Shown here: positions 1 to 10,905 of the stretch, piece by piece
How the letters are laid out: each line of letters opens with the position of its first letter
Numbering within the stretch: position 1 is the stretch's first letter
DNA from: Priapulus caudatus
Lineage: Eukaryota > Priapulida > Priapulimorpha > Priapulimorphida > Priapulidae
Length of the DNA stretch: 21,616 nucleotides
Assembly (NCBI RefSeq): GCF_000485595.1
Contig: NW_014577191.1
Location: 177,731 to 199,346 of the forward strand
Reading direction: 5' to 3'
The notes under the pieces: generated by a model
What the model was told of the DNA's origin: nothing
Databases searched by the model: none
The model's input: the letters and a program-made list of their open reading frames with translations, nothing else
Translations under genes and position numbers: made by a program

Positions 1-4
1 TATT

Positions 5-76
5 ACAATACTATATAGGTGGCCTTAGGCTCCCGTCATACAAATACTATATATGTGGCCTTGGGCCCCCATCATA
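5..76. repeat. 36-bp tandem duplication at window edge
   Basis: Two adjacent 36-bp units share the core AATACTATAT and GTGGCCTT and end in CATCATA or CGTCATA. They differ at several positions. The array may continue upstream of the window, so the copy number is a minimum. Confidence 0.7.
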
Positions 77-2100
77 CACTATTCTATTATTAGCTATTTA
101 TTATTCTCTGTATTAGCTTATTCTATTTAATGCTATATCTATGCCTATGGGTAATACAATTGGCATATACCATGGTAACTTGTTTTAGCATTACCGGTCG
201 CGGAAGCGTTATTGTCGGATTGAGCTGACGGGGTCTGGAGGCCACCGGCAGGGGACGAGGTGGCCTGAAGCCACACTTGGATGTGGATATGACACGTGAC
301 CACTATTAAATCACTTCCGGTTTATTACCCTGTTAGGTTAGAGGATGTGATGCGTCATCGGCCGACCAATCGGAGGGCCCGCAGCTCGTGCACTAAAGCT
401 GACGCGACGTTTTGTGGTTGAATTATTTAGGCTGGCTATCGTGTGTGGCAATGACATGCACATTGAGATGGGTGGATGGTTACTGGTAATTTAAAACGAA
501 TTCTTTCAATGTATGGCCCCCATTCGACTGCACGACCGCACAAATGTAGTGTCGGTTAGTAAATTCGCGATATTTTTTTAAAACGCCGGACAACATATAT
601 ATGTCATAACTCTAATGGTGCACAGCAAACTGCATGCAGCGCCACCTTCGCACACTCAGGATAATACAGAAGCGAGAGCGAGAGCGCCATCTGTCGTGGA
701 GTTTGGGTGCACAGCTGAAGTACAGGGCTACCTAGCTTTAATATTGCCACTCGGCCGAAAACGGTCGAAATACTATTTTTCAGCTCCTGAAATTCAATTC
801 TTAAGTATAGGATCCTATAGAGGATTTAATAGTGGTCTGTTCTCATATCTGTCGCCTGCTTCTGATGTTGGCTAGAGTACCTACATAAATATTTATGTAG
901 ATTCTTGCTTCACAGCTTATTAGAAGGATGGCTTTTTTCGTGTACAGATGGCGTGGCGAGCACACACTGGCTGATATCAACGAATTAATGTAACAGCCGT
1001 GAGTAAAAATGGTTTCCGATTTGCGAATTTTTAGTTTAGGAAAGAATAAAAAAAAGTATATGAAACTCTCTCACGTGGAACCTCTATTTTATATATCTAT
1101 TTGATTTTTTGCTTTATGTGCGTATGCATGCCCGTGCGCATGAAATGTTTGTATATCCGTGTCTGCGTACGTTTGCTGTTCCGTGCGGGCGTGCGTGCGT
1201 ATGCACCAATATTTCGCAAATATATCTCGCGCGCTGTAAATCCAATTTGGCGTATATGGAGCTGCATTGAAAGCCCCATATGTACCTAGCGCGGTATATA
1301 TAGGCGAGGCACGAGATTGGATGGTTTCGTAGGGATTGCATTACGTCTGTCGCGCTATGACTCCTCACGTAATGCCCCCCCCCAACACAAGCTGAGGTGG
1401 AATGCGTGTTTGCACGCAGATCTAGATGTGTGGTTTACTTGTAAATTTCAGCACAGACGTTACACGATCCGTATTTGAATCCCATTCCGACTCTGAGCAG
1501 AATTTAACGACGCAACCGTCGGCACCAAGGGGACCCAAGACTGCATTCGCTATCACGCTCTCAGTGCTATTACGTATTGAAATTTACGGGAGTGATTCAT
1601 CATTGATATTAAACCTAGTAAAATGGTCACGTAGCATAAATGAAGCGTAATTTACCTGACAATAATGCTGAAACGTTGGGCGTGTATTATATATAGCTCA
1701 TTATAATTACTATGCTGATAATACTAATAATTACTAATAGTAGCCAGTTACCTATGTACTGTCACTTTTGCTGCAAGCTTCTGATGGGTTGCATTTTAAA
1801 ACAAAATATAAAACACAGCTAATGTTACTTAAATACGGTTATTTCGTCATTGTGAGATGTAGTGCACGTATCTTATAGTGTCAGTCATAAGTGGAAATGA
1901 TAGTTTTCAAAATTAAGCATATTGGATATTTGTACTCCGTTGATATTAAACCATGGCCGTCAAAAGACCCGATGGTGAGAAGACCTTGACAAATTTGAAC
2001 CAAGATGGTAGAGAAGAGCACAAGACCGTAGCATACGGCAGCAGCTGGGAAAGGCCTACGTCCAACGAAGGACAACGGACGATGATTCGACCCAAGGCTG
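77..2100. other. No recognisable gene; unique intergenic sequence
   Basis: Open frames here are at most 86 codons and none resembles a known protein. The stretch holds a run of C residues near 1374-1382, a perfect 20-bp palindrome at 881-900 and AT-rich unique DNA. I see no splice-bounded exon that can be defended. Confidence 0.5.
881..900. repeat. Perfect 20-bp palindrome
   Basis: CTACATAAATATTTATGTAG equals its own reverse complement with no spacer. It could be a dimeric protein-binding site or a chance AT-rich palindrome. Nothing nearby decides between these. Confidence 0.8.
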
Positions 2101-2105
2101 AAGGA

Positions 2106-2172
2106 GAAGAAGAAGAAGAAGAAGAAGAAGAAGAAGAAGAAGAAGAAGAAGAAGAAGAAGAAGAGAAGAAGA
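2106..2172 (+). repeat. (GAA)n microsatellite
   Basis: About 19 uninterrupted GAA units are followed by a slightly degenerate tail. Read in frame it gives a poly-glutamate run inside an 85-codon open frame starting at 1953. That frame has no other protein-like character and is treated as an artefact of the repeat. Confidence 0.95.
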
Positions 2173-2700
2173 TATTAAACAGTAAAAGATCGGTATGTGA
2201 GATCGCCTAGTCTAACAAACAAAGATAACCATGTAGAAAACATGTAACATAGACACATGCAGCAGCTGTAGGAGGCTCTCATCGTGCGCTTACCAAGCAC
2301 CTGCCAGCCAGACTGAAGCCCGGAGTAGGTGACTGCTGGCAACCTCCCCCCCCCCTCGCCCACATTAATCTCACGCTCACCGACACATCAGGGGGCTTCT
2401 GGTGATTGCATGTGCAAACTAGCCCGCGCGCAGCGCGTGTGTGGTAGGGGTGTGTTACAGCTGCCGCTGCAGCCGCAACAAAGACGTCGCCGCTGCTGCC
2501 GGAAACACGTCGGCGCTGCACGAACGTTTCTGAGCCAGTCATGCGGTCGACAGGTAAACATGTTTTGGATGCGGTGCGCGTGCGTGCGTGGCGCGAGGCC
2601 CCCTAGAGAAGGAAGGGCGCAAACACAACAGAGAGTGACATTAATGGGCAAATAAAGGGCGTGATTACTGAAGAATATGTAGTGGAGCATTTAATACGAC
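2173..2700. other. No recognisable gene
   Basis: This is mixed-composition DNA with a C-rich run near 2347-2356 and a CA/GC-rich part at 2420-2600. Short overlapping open frames occur on both strands and none is recognisable. Their overlap on opposite strands argues against coding function. Confidence 0.45.
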
Positions 2701-2770
2701 CCCCACGAGAAGCGGAAACGAAAGCAAAATAGAGAAGAAGAAGAAGAAGAAGAAGAAGAAGAAGAAGAAG

Positions 2771-2805
<35 letters not shown>

Positions 2806-2960
2806 ACGAGGAAAGAAAAAACTTCGACGAAAAAGAGGGAAGGAGAAGTAGGTGAATGCGGAGAAAGAAATAAAGAAGAAAGGGAATGGCAGCGGGAAGG
2901 AGAAGTAGCAGAAGGAGGGAAAGGATAGGAAGACGAAAGTAGAAGAAAATGAGATGGAAA
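2700..2960 (+). repeat. Polypurine block with (GAA)n and (CAA)n
   Basis: The plus strand is overwhelmingly A and G for about 250 bp. It includes a pure GAA run at 2734-2772 that passes directly into a pure AAC run at 2771-2805, so one repeat appears to have been converted into the other at a junction. The purine-rich sequence continues to about 2960. Polypurine tracts of this length can form triplex (H-DNA) structures. The reverse-strand frame across it (poly-Leu/Val) is a repeat artefact. Confidence 0.9.
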
Positions 2961-4574
2961 AGACTACAGAGACAACGACGTTGGTTGGCCTCAGAGTTAG
3001 ATGAATAAGCTGACGCCATCTAAAAATAATTATAGCATCGTTACGGCTGCATAATGTTCTTTAATATTTCTAATTTTGCATAATATCTTTATAATGCATT
3101 GTGACTGAGGTAACAATTCGAGTGAATTTGTTCTCACTTTACATTCAAATAGCCACTAAAACGTGTGAACACACATTTAATGTTTAAACACGGTCACAAT
3201 GCACACATAAGATGGTCGAAACGACTGTTAAGCATAACTGCCCAACCTACAAAGATTATGTTAAATGAGCTATTAACACGAAACAATGGACAAAAAAGTT
3301 TTAAATTACGCATTGGGTTTTCAACGAAATTCGGCATGAGTGAGATGAATGGGGTAGAAATACCAATAAAAATGTAACACACGCTTAAATATAATAGCAA
3401 CTTACGTGGCATAAATTATATTATGCGTTAGTTCGAGCACACTATTAATTTAAACTGCGCGCAGGCAACCTCTGGCGTTCGTAACTGATTTGCCTGAACA
3501 TAGTAGTAATTATCCAGTAAGCCTTCGGGATTGTCGCAACACAAACCCTGCTGAAAGGTGGCGCGAGATTATTAAAAAATAAATAAAATAGATTTAGTTT
3601 AAACATTATATAAGTAACAAGTGGAACAAGTAAAATGCAGTAGAATGATTACAGCTGATGGCAGGCACGATAGCACCCATGGCGCTGCTGGGTGTAATTT
3701 TAAAATTGTCCTACACGTGGAGCCGGAACACTGGTCACTTGCTTAACAGGGGAAAACAACGAGCTGTTGCATGCCGCCGTGCCGGATTGAAGTTTTTCAT
3801 CTCTTTAGCATCACCGGGGTTTGCCGGCCAGCGATACCGGAGGATTTCCATCTTTTCATCGTCTTTCATAGTTTCGTATTGTTTAGCTCAAAATAGATAG
3901 ATAGCAGGAGAGAATGGTGCACCCCGATGTGTCAAAGGATGTGTTCCTTTGGGGAATGTCTGTCATCTATCTCTTTGCCTTCGCATCTCTCTATTACCAA
4001 ATACCAGGTTATGTGTAACTGTAACTATTATTATTATTAACTAATAATATTATCAGTTATAAGCTATTTATTGTGTGAAATTTATAGTCGTAACAAGCCT
4101 CTCAAGAGACCAATCGTAGGCCTCCTAGCAAATATTTTTTTTCTATTCTAACAATACTTGTTTTATACTTATAACAGCCCATATACTAACTTCAAAGTCA
4201 AATCAATGCATTCACCGATCGATCTCACGTTGTGATTTATTTTATTTTAAAAAAATTCTCTTTTTTTGCCGATCACAATAAAAAGTTTCGACACGGCGGT
4301 TTAAAATGGACTCGGTCGGGTTAGCGGAAATAAAACGTATTTTTTAGGCCTAATCGAACCATGGCAGTGTGTACGTAGATGTTACCGACATCATCTGACG
4401 CTAGCCAGTCGCAGAGAGAGGATTAGATGCGAAACTTCTAGCAGTAGTCACCTCATAATGATGCTCGTGACTCTGTACTGATAGTGACGTCGATACCACA
4501 ATCTACGTAGCGCCACACCAGCTAATGAAACAGTGTGGTGTATGGGAGATAATGATACATGTCAGACATTCAGT
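2961..4574. other. No recognisable gene; AT-rich unique sequence
   Basis: Open frames are short (80 codons or fewer) and unrecognised. The only structure seen is an imperfect AT-rich inverted repeat at about 4015-4066, where AACTG near the left edge pairs with CAGTT near the right around TATTATTA-type sequence. Confidence 0.5.
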
Positions 4575-4661
4575 AATATCCACGCAGTGAAAGGTCAAGC
4601 TGTATAAGACAGATTATATTAGATATATAAAAAATATCCACGCAGTAAAAGTCAAGCTGTA
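4575..4661 (+). repeat. 30-bp direct repeat, 58 bp apart
   Basis: Two copies of an approximately 30-bp sequence beginning AATATCCACGCAGT and ending GTCAAGCTGTAT lie with starts at 4575 and 4633. They differ by one substitution and one single-base deletion. This is a small local duplication. Confidence 0.85.
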
Positions 4662-4861
4662 TTTAATGAAAATAACACAATTACACACAGAATTTCATGA
4701 ATCAGCAGCCTTGTGACAGCAAATTATCAAGTTCCTGTGGTCGTAAGTTTTTTCATAGCTGCGATGCGTTTCTGTCAACGCTATTCTTGTAACGTTAACA
4801 TTAGCCGTAAGTGCTATCTTAACATTAACATTATGATGTTTCTGACAACGGCCCCCTGAAA

Positions 4862-5046
4862 ACACGCGCGCGCCAGCACTCGTGCAGACGCACGCACGCG
4901 CGCACAGACGCACGTACACACGTGCGCGCGGGTAGGAACATAGCAGTACACGCGCGCGCACGCAGGCACGTATCGCTACACGCACGCACACGCACGCACG
5001 CTCAGGCACACACACGCAGATACGTACGCTCGTACGTACACACGGA

Positions 5047-5077
<31 letters not shown>

Positions 5078-5092
5078 GCGCGCACGTGACGA
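4862..5092. repeat. Alternating CG/CA tract with (CGCA)n core
   Basis: A long stretch of alternating purine and pyrimidine steps (ACGCGCGC, CACACGCA, CGCACGCA) contains a nearly pure CGCA run at about 5046-5077. Alternating pyrimidine-purine DNA of this kind favours the left-handed Z form. The 161-codon Arg/Cys/Val-rich frame on the minus strand is a by-product of the repeat. Confidence 0.85.
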
Positions 5093-5500
5093 TTGATTGT
5101 CGCGCGGAGAATGGCAGCTGCGGCGGCCGTTCTCTGTTCGTCGATCGATCCCGCGGCAGCCGACCGCGACTCTTCTTCACGTCGACAATAAGCAGCTCTC
5201 ATAAATCACGCGACGTCCTTCGTCGCCTCGCGCTCCATGCGCGCCGCCGCTATCCCCCCCCCGTGCCGACGACGACTACTGACGCCTCTCACCTGCCGAC
5301 GACGACGACTTCCGGTCGACGGCATCGCATTAGTCTCGTCGACGGCTTATCGTCGGGCACGGTCGCCGTCAGTCGTTAGCGACGCGCTAGTGTCCGCTTG
5401 GTAGGCTGTTATCGCGGCGACATGTAGAAAGAGGCGCGCGGCGGCACGACGCAATGACGCGCAGCTGCTTGCGGCGGAGATAAAAAGCGCCGCATGTCGG
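5090..5500. promoter_or_regulatory. CpG-rich, GC-rich segment, possible promoter region
   Basis: The segment is densely packed with CG dinucleotides (repeated GACGACGAC, CGCGGC, GTCGACGG) compared with the AT-rich DNA on the 5' side of the repeats. It ends in a TATA-like GATAAAAAGCGC near 5480. A 97-codon open frame (5086-5379, plus) crosses it but is not recognised. It could be a promoter or first exon of a gene outside the window, or simply GC-rich DNA beside simple repeats. The promoter reading is inference only. Confidence 0.25.
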
Positions 5501-5599
5501 AAAAAAATAATAAATGGGTGTAAAAGTTAAAAAAAGACATGCGATTGCAAATATTATATTGTCTCATACATCATTATATGTGCATATCTATCTATTTAG

Positions 5600-6166
5600 G
5601 TGCGTGCGTGCGTGCGTGCTGGGTGGACGGGTAGGTGGGCGGACGCTCGGACTGTGTGTGTGTGCTAGGCGTCCGTTCGAGCGTGCTGGGAAGATGGGCG
5701 GGTTGGTGTTCGGAGGGGCGGGTTGGCGTTCACACTGTGCGTGCGTGCTGGGCGTGCGTGCGTGCGTGCTGGGCAGACAGGCGGGTGGACGCTCGGACTG
5801 TGCGTGCGTGCTGGGCGTGCGTTCGTGCATGCTGGGCGGACAGGCGGGTGGACGCTCGGACTGTGCGTGCGTGCTGGGAGTGCGTGCATGCATGCTGGGC
5901 GGACAGGCGGGTTGGCGTTCACACTGTGCGTGAGTGCTGGGCGTGCGTTCGTGCATGCGGGGCGTGCGTGCGTGCATGCTGGGCGGACAGGCGGGTTGGC
6001 GTTCACACTGTGCGTGCGTGCTGGGCGTGCGTGCGTGCATGCTGGGCAGACAGGCGGATGGGCGTTCACACTGTGCGTGCGTGCTGGGCGTGCGTGCGTG
6101 CGTGCATGCTGGGCAGACAGGCGATCGGACTGTGCGCGCGTGCGTGCACGAGTGCGTGCGTGCCGC
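5600..6166 (+). repeat. 63-bp minisatellite
   Basis: The motif CTGGGCRGACAG recurs with starts at 5769, 5832, 5895, 5979, 6042 and 6109, giving periods of 63, 63, 84, 63 and 67 bp. The 84-bp unit carries an extra 21-bp GTGCGTGC-type segment, and more degenerate units lie at about 5600-5768. Each unit alternates a TGCGTGCGTG part with a variable CTCGGACTG or GTTCACACTG part. Because 63 is a multiple of three and the units lack stops, long Cys/Arg/Ala-rich frames stay open on both strands. These frames are not evidence of genes. Confidence 0.95.
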
Positions 6167-6169
6167 TTA

Positions 6170-7463
6170 GCTTCAGCTAAAGTACCGAATCGCAACCATT
6201 ACGCTGCCTCACATTCACGCGCTAGATGAATAGATAAATGGATAGGTGAATAAATCTACGGATAAATGGGAGACAATCGATAACTGCGCATTAGAATATT
6301 TGAAAAGACAAAGTTATTTAGAAGTCATAAAGGGGTTTCTCGCTGAATATTCAATAAAAGTTTTTAAAAATGCGCACAGCCTGCGACCGATGGAACGTCA
6401 GTATACTACATTGTTTATCTGCATTGTTTATCCGTTGATGATGCTAGTATACGTTGCCGCGTGTATATCACCCTGCAGCGCGACAGCATCAACAGATTGC
6501 TTCGCCTATTAGTTCCTGCAGCCATTATTAAACGCTGTGGTGGCCAGAGGGAAGGCTCGTGTCTGCTAAGCGTCTCTACACTACACAGCTTATTAACGCA
6601 CCGGATTGATTCGTTAGAGCGAAGCATTGTGCGAGTAATTGATGATGTACCTGTCGTAGTTTGCCTATGCTTAATTTAAGCCCAGTGGCAATAATGGGAC
6701 TCCCCCCCCCCACACACACACGCCACCTACCTCAGTCACTTCCCCCCAACTCCCACCACTCGCGTTTTAACCCTATATGTTCGTGCCTCTCTATTACACA
6801 CCGTAAGGTACGCTTACATCGCAAAACCCGCGCCACCTCTTCAACCTTCATTCTTCTATTCAACCCTCACCCAACCCGCACATATCCTCAACTCTAAGCC
6901 CAGGCTTCAATTCTCGCAACACGACATAAAACTCGTACCCAATTCATCAGCGCTAACTTTCGCCTCCCGATAGCTTCTATACCGCTAAACACGCATCGTC
7001 AATGTCAGTATTAACGATCTGCACATTTAGTGGTTAACATCATTGTTCTAGACAAATGCTTACGCATTCTTTAAGCTCGATAATCAACGCATTAAACGCG
7101 TAACAGTGTCGTCTGAAGTTTCAATATTATTATTTCTATTCATCGCGAAAATCCACGGCAATAGTAAACGTTTACGGCCAAGAAATGGGATGAGGAAAAT
7201 GTGCCAATGAATTAATAAAACGCACGTGTAAAGGGTTCTAGTCAGTGAATCTTGTTGGCTTGCAAAGTCTGACGTCTATATATTATTATGGGGATACCGT
7301 ATCCATGGTAACATGGTAACTCTCTTACGCACTTGAGGGCTGAGTTAAAAATTGTCGTTATCAAAGTTAAACAAGAAAAAAAATCAATGAAATACCTCTC
7401 TATCCGCTCTTTAATCCATAAATGTGAGCAAATATTTGCGCAAAATCGAGTTATATGGTTCTC
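6170..7463. other. No recognisable gene
   Basis: Short open frames occur (88 codons or fewer) and none is recognised. A C-run followed by CACACACACA lies at about 6702-6721. The region 6680-6970 is strikingly poor in G on the plus strand, a strand-composition bias with no assigned cause. Confidence 0.45.
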
Positions 7464-7469
7464 GGCTTA

Positions 7470-7589
7470 AGCTATAGCTTCCGCAAAATATTTGGCAATA
7501 CGTCTTATGTCATTAACGTATAATGTATGACGCATGGGGCTCTTACTATCCTTCTATTGTAAGCTAACTGGCGTAGAGGCGTGCGGCTA
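7470..7589 (+). repeat. 120-bp dispersed repeat, copy A
   Basis: The segment begins AGCTATAGCTTCC and ends GGCGTAGAGGCGTGCGGCTA. It is the reverse complement of 17,022-17,141 with 8 differences over 120 bp (about 93% identity) and no gaps. Similarity stops sharply at both ends, so it behaves as a discrete interspersed repeat unit. Class is unknown: there are no clear terminal inverted repeats and no target duplication shared by both copies. No open frame is conserved in it. Confidence 0.9.
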
Positions 7590-7883
7590 ATTAAGCCCTC
7601 CTTCGATATTATTGTAATAACATAAGACTCCGTGGCTCGTAGCACCACGCGCACGCTGACAGTACTAAACTATACATTTAGTTTGTGAAGGCCCAGTGTA
7701 TAGTTGCATTTGCATAAACAATTTTAAGAGAATTAGTGTTTTTAAGCTACAATGGCTATTTACTACTGTACGTGTGTCTGGATTAGTTCCAGGATGCATG
7801 TCGGGATCTTGTTTTGTATATCTGCTGTGTAGTTTTTTTTATAATTCCTCATGTACCATGTAGAGATAAAATGTTAGGGAAAA

Positions 7884-7946
7884 TCGTGGTGCTTTTATTA
7901 TCGTGGTGCTTTTATCGTGGTGCTTTTATTATCGTGGTGCTTTTAT
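7884..7946 (+). repeat. 17-bp tandem repeat, four copies
   Basis: TCGTGGTGCTTTTATTA is repeated four times head to tail. The second copy is shortened to 14 bp and the last is partial. No gene is associated. Confidence 0.9.
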
Positions 7947-7949
7947 TTG

Positions 7950-8867
7950 GAATTGCCAATAATTTATAATAACATACTAGATGAATATTTAGGTGGTGGC
8001 ATGTGATGGTTGCTGTATACGATAGAGGGTTGCATGCTATTATTTGTATTGGGGGGATACGGGGATTACTTCTCAGACGATCAACTCTTGCAAATATTCA
8101 AGTGAAAGAACATACAACTCTCTCAGCACATTCGGCATAATTATTTTCTACATATCCCAATCAGTAAATGTACAGAAGTTCATACAACTCTTAATTTCTT
8201 TCATTTAATTTAATTATTTATCAACCATTGTTTCGCTGTACATTAGCCAATAAGTTACATATGTATATATTTAGAAGTGGTCACACATATTCATAGTACT
8301 TATGTCGAGTTGCATCTCAAAACTACAATTTGATATTGACTTTGTTTCAAGTAAACAAAATTAAATAATTTAATAATACCAGTGAGATCGTCATCATTGA
8401 GAAGGATAATGTGGTTAGACGCTTAACCCCTTATATTAACTTTGTGAACCATTATCCATGTCACCAGACACATTTCAATTAACGGACTAAATAACCATGA
8501 CTAGAAAAGTACACGTACAAGTAGGGGGCCTATTCGAGAAATGGAAACGTTACAAATATTGCTAACTTCACGTACGCACGAGTATTACAAGTACTAGTAC
8601 TAGCTGCTATTACCACTCGAGTTGAGTCAATAATTGTACTATTTTTATTTGATCAGCATGACGACGTTTTTCTTAACTGGCAGTCGGTAGCAGGGACTTC
8701 TTCATGTACGATGCAGCGTGAGTAAGAGCAACGAGTTCGTCTTATCGTCCCGTCTTTTTCAACCCCCTGTCCGCTAAAAAATGTTTCAACGCATCGGCTT
8801 TGCATCGTAGAGAATCATCCAGTGTCATATCATTGTCATTTGCGTCAGCAATAACCAATATAAGATA
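7950..8867. other. No recognisable gene
   Basis: This is AT-rich unique sequence. I see no protein-like open frame, no RNA gene and no repeat longer than a few bases. Confidence 0.5.
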
Positions 8868-9618
8868 CTAAAAAGTAGGGGTGCACCGGAATTTGGATCC
8901 GGCCGGATCCCCACTTTTTCAAAGTTCCGGTTCCGGTCGGAACCCTTCAGGAACAGTCGGCCGGAACCGTAACTTTTTCCTAATTTTATTTCCGCTACAA
9001 GCGTCATCAAGATCAAAATATCAGCCAGTGAATGTAGTTGTGCGTCAATAGAGTCAACTTGCTGACAATATAGTGTTAACAACTTCACACTATTCTGCCC
9101 AGAAAACGTTTGCCAATTGAACATCGGCTAACTAACTGAACTGAACCTAACTGATGTTAGGTGATTCAAAAGATTTTCTTTTAAATTAAAATACTCTTAG
9201 AGTCACAGGAATGGCATCTGTTTCTTAGTTGAAAATAATCGACTAAAACCAGGGATACTGCAACATGCAGGTTTTTCCACACAATTTGCTCGCGAATAAG
9301 ATGCCAGAATTATGCACTGTAAGCAGATGATTCATGTACACCTAACAACCATCCTGTAATTAGAACTTTGTAGCATTGAAAACAATGAGAACAATGTAGA
9401 ATGTGAACATGTAGACAATGAGAACATTAAAAATGAGAACATGAGAACAATGAGCATTGTCCTACTCGCCAGAGTGATGTGCTTGCTAATAATTTTAGGC
9501 GTGTTCACACACAAGAAAAACCCCGATGCTAATCGCGATGGAAATACCGAGATAATTGTGCCCTTGTTCACACAGGCGGAAATATCTCGCTAATCGCCGA
9601 GCGGGATAATTCTATTAA

Positions 9619-10208
9619 AGGGAGGGTTTACTCTAGGTTCTAGGGTTATTCTCAGCTAATTTAGGTTATAATTACGCTACATAAAAAGTTTCATGGTTCA
9701 ATCACCATTAGAAATATTGTTTTTAATGTTTTAAAACTAACGATTACAGTTTGATTACAACGACGGTGGCGCCACTCAAAGCACACGATCTGATAAGTTG
9801 CGCAAAACCCCTTTCCAGCCAAGGGCTACAGACCGAGGGTGTTTCTTATTTATTCATTTAAAAGCAAAAGGATTGTAATATCTTATAAACGACATATAGT
9901 TTCAGTTATAATATGGATAAATTTGCCCTAAAATGAATATCGTTCGGTTAAATAGCATTTAGGTATATTGCACTTTTGTGATTAGCCCTCGGTCTGTAAC
10001 GTGCAAAATAAATTGTCAAATACGCAACTTTGTCGGGGTGGCAGCACGGTCGCGGGTGTCATGGCGCCGTTCAAATTTCGTAGCGTTGATATGTAATTTA
10101 TTATAACAATTAAACTAGGTATCTGGTAACAAATACGTGTGGGTATAGACGATTTGTTATACAGTAAGTACAGTTGTATGCAGTAAAATCCTAGAGACTA
10201 CTGTCCCT
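9619..10208. mobile_element. TTAA-flanked non-autonomous element, 590 bp
   Basis: TTAA lies immediately outside both ends (9615-9618 and 10,209-10,212). The ends are inverted: AGGGAGGGTTTACTCTAGG on the left, and AGGGACAGTAGTCTCTAGG when the right end is reverse-complemented. TTAA target duplication is the hallmark of piggyBac-type elements, though other MITE families also use it. There is no open frame of note, so it would depend on transposase made elsewhere. It sits inside the GTTCACAC-type element and itself contains a smaller TA-flanked element. Confidence 0.65.
9829..9996. mobile_element. TA-flanked MITE, 168 bp
   Basis: The inverted ends CAGACCGAGGG (9829-9839) and CCCTCGGTCTG (9986-9996) match perfectly over 11 bp and are bounded by TA on both sides (9827-9828 and 9997-9998). 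TA duplication with short TIRs fits a Tc1/mariner-type miniature element. There is no coding capacity. It is the innermost member of the nested stack. Confidence 0.6.
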
Positions 10209-10259
10209 TTAATCAAACTGCGCATGCCTGATATCAAGCCGGAATATAACTTTTCCGGT

Positions 10260-10273
10260 CGCGCGCGCGCGCG
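10260..10273. repeat. (CG)7 run
   Basis: Seven consecutive CG dinucleotides lie in otherwise AT-rich transposon DNA. This is a potential Z-DNA seed. Confidence 0.9.
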
Positions 10274-10346
10274 AATTATGTACTATACCGGGATTCGAGT
10301 TCGGTGTTCGATTCCACGTACACGGCAGTGCAGTCGTTGGTAGTAG

Positions 10347-10462
10347 TCTAGCTCTGTTACGTTTACGTATGCTACTCTAGCTCTGTTACGTTAACGTATG
10401 CTACTCTAGCTATGTTACGTTAACGTATGCTACTCTAGCTCTGTTACGTTAACGTATGCTAC
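10347..10462 (+). repeat. 29-bp tandem repeat, four copies
   Basis: Units start at 10,347, 10,376, 10,405 and 10,434 with TCTAGCT(C/A)TGTTACG and a constant 29-bp period. A partial fifth unit follows. Copies 2-4 contain the perfect 12-bp palindrome TACGTTAACGTA; copy 1 has one substitution that breaks it. The array lies within the hAT-like element. Confidence 0.95.
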
Positions 10463-10905
10463 TCTACGTATCCCGACGTCTTCTTCCCACTCCCACCTGA
10501 TACTGCCTTTGTAGCTTTCGATTTCGGCATCACTTAATTTAGTCCCGTCACAATCGCACAGTTAACAAACATAATTACGGTTAATAATTAATTAATAGTT
10601 AATAGTTAATTAATAGTTATGGTTTAAATTCCTCAGACCACGGTAAAAATGAAAGATGAAATAAAAATGTCGTCAGTACCAGCACCACTCACTGTCGGAT
10701 GTTGATACGATCGCTTGGAATGATGGGATAGAAAATACCGGGATTATTTGCGCGAGCGTTCACACACACGCCGCGGTGCAATTAATCGCACTAATTCCCA
10801 AATAATCGCAGGCTAAAGGGCGATTTGCAGCGCGATGCTGATCGCGATACGTACTGAGATTTTTGCGTTCACACTTGTAAAAATCTCGAGATTTCGATCG
10901 CGATG

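Noticed and set aside
2603-3019. 138-codon minus-strand frame with poly-Leu/Val, like a membrane protein
   Set aside because: The hydrophobic runs are translations of (GAA)n and (CAA)n microsatellites.
4695-5180. 161-codon minus-strand frame
   Set aside because: Composed mainly of CGCA/CACG repeat translation; the rest is unrecognised.
5514-6229. Several long overlapping open frames on both strands (Cys/Arg/Ala-rich)
   Set aside because: They are all produced by the 63-bp minisatellite, whose unit length is a multiple of three and lacks stops. There is no independent coding evidence.
8825-9124. 99-codon minus-strand frame at the left end of the hAT-like element as a transposase piece
   Set aside because: It reads through the terminal inverted repeat and shows no motif of a hAT transposase that I can identify.
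10302-10312. GTTCGATTCC, resembling a tRNA B-box / T-arm
   Set aside because: The flanking bases do not pair into a T-stem and no A-box or acceptor stem could be found, so neither a tRNA nor a tRNA-derived SINE is supported.
10347-10462. Regular repeats suggesting a CRISPR array
   Set aside because: Units are directly adjacent with no unique spacers, and the context is a eukaryotic transposon.
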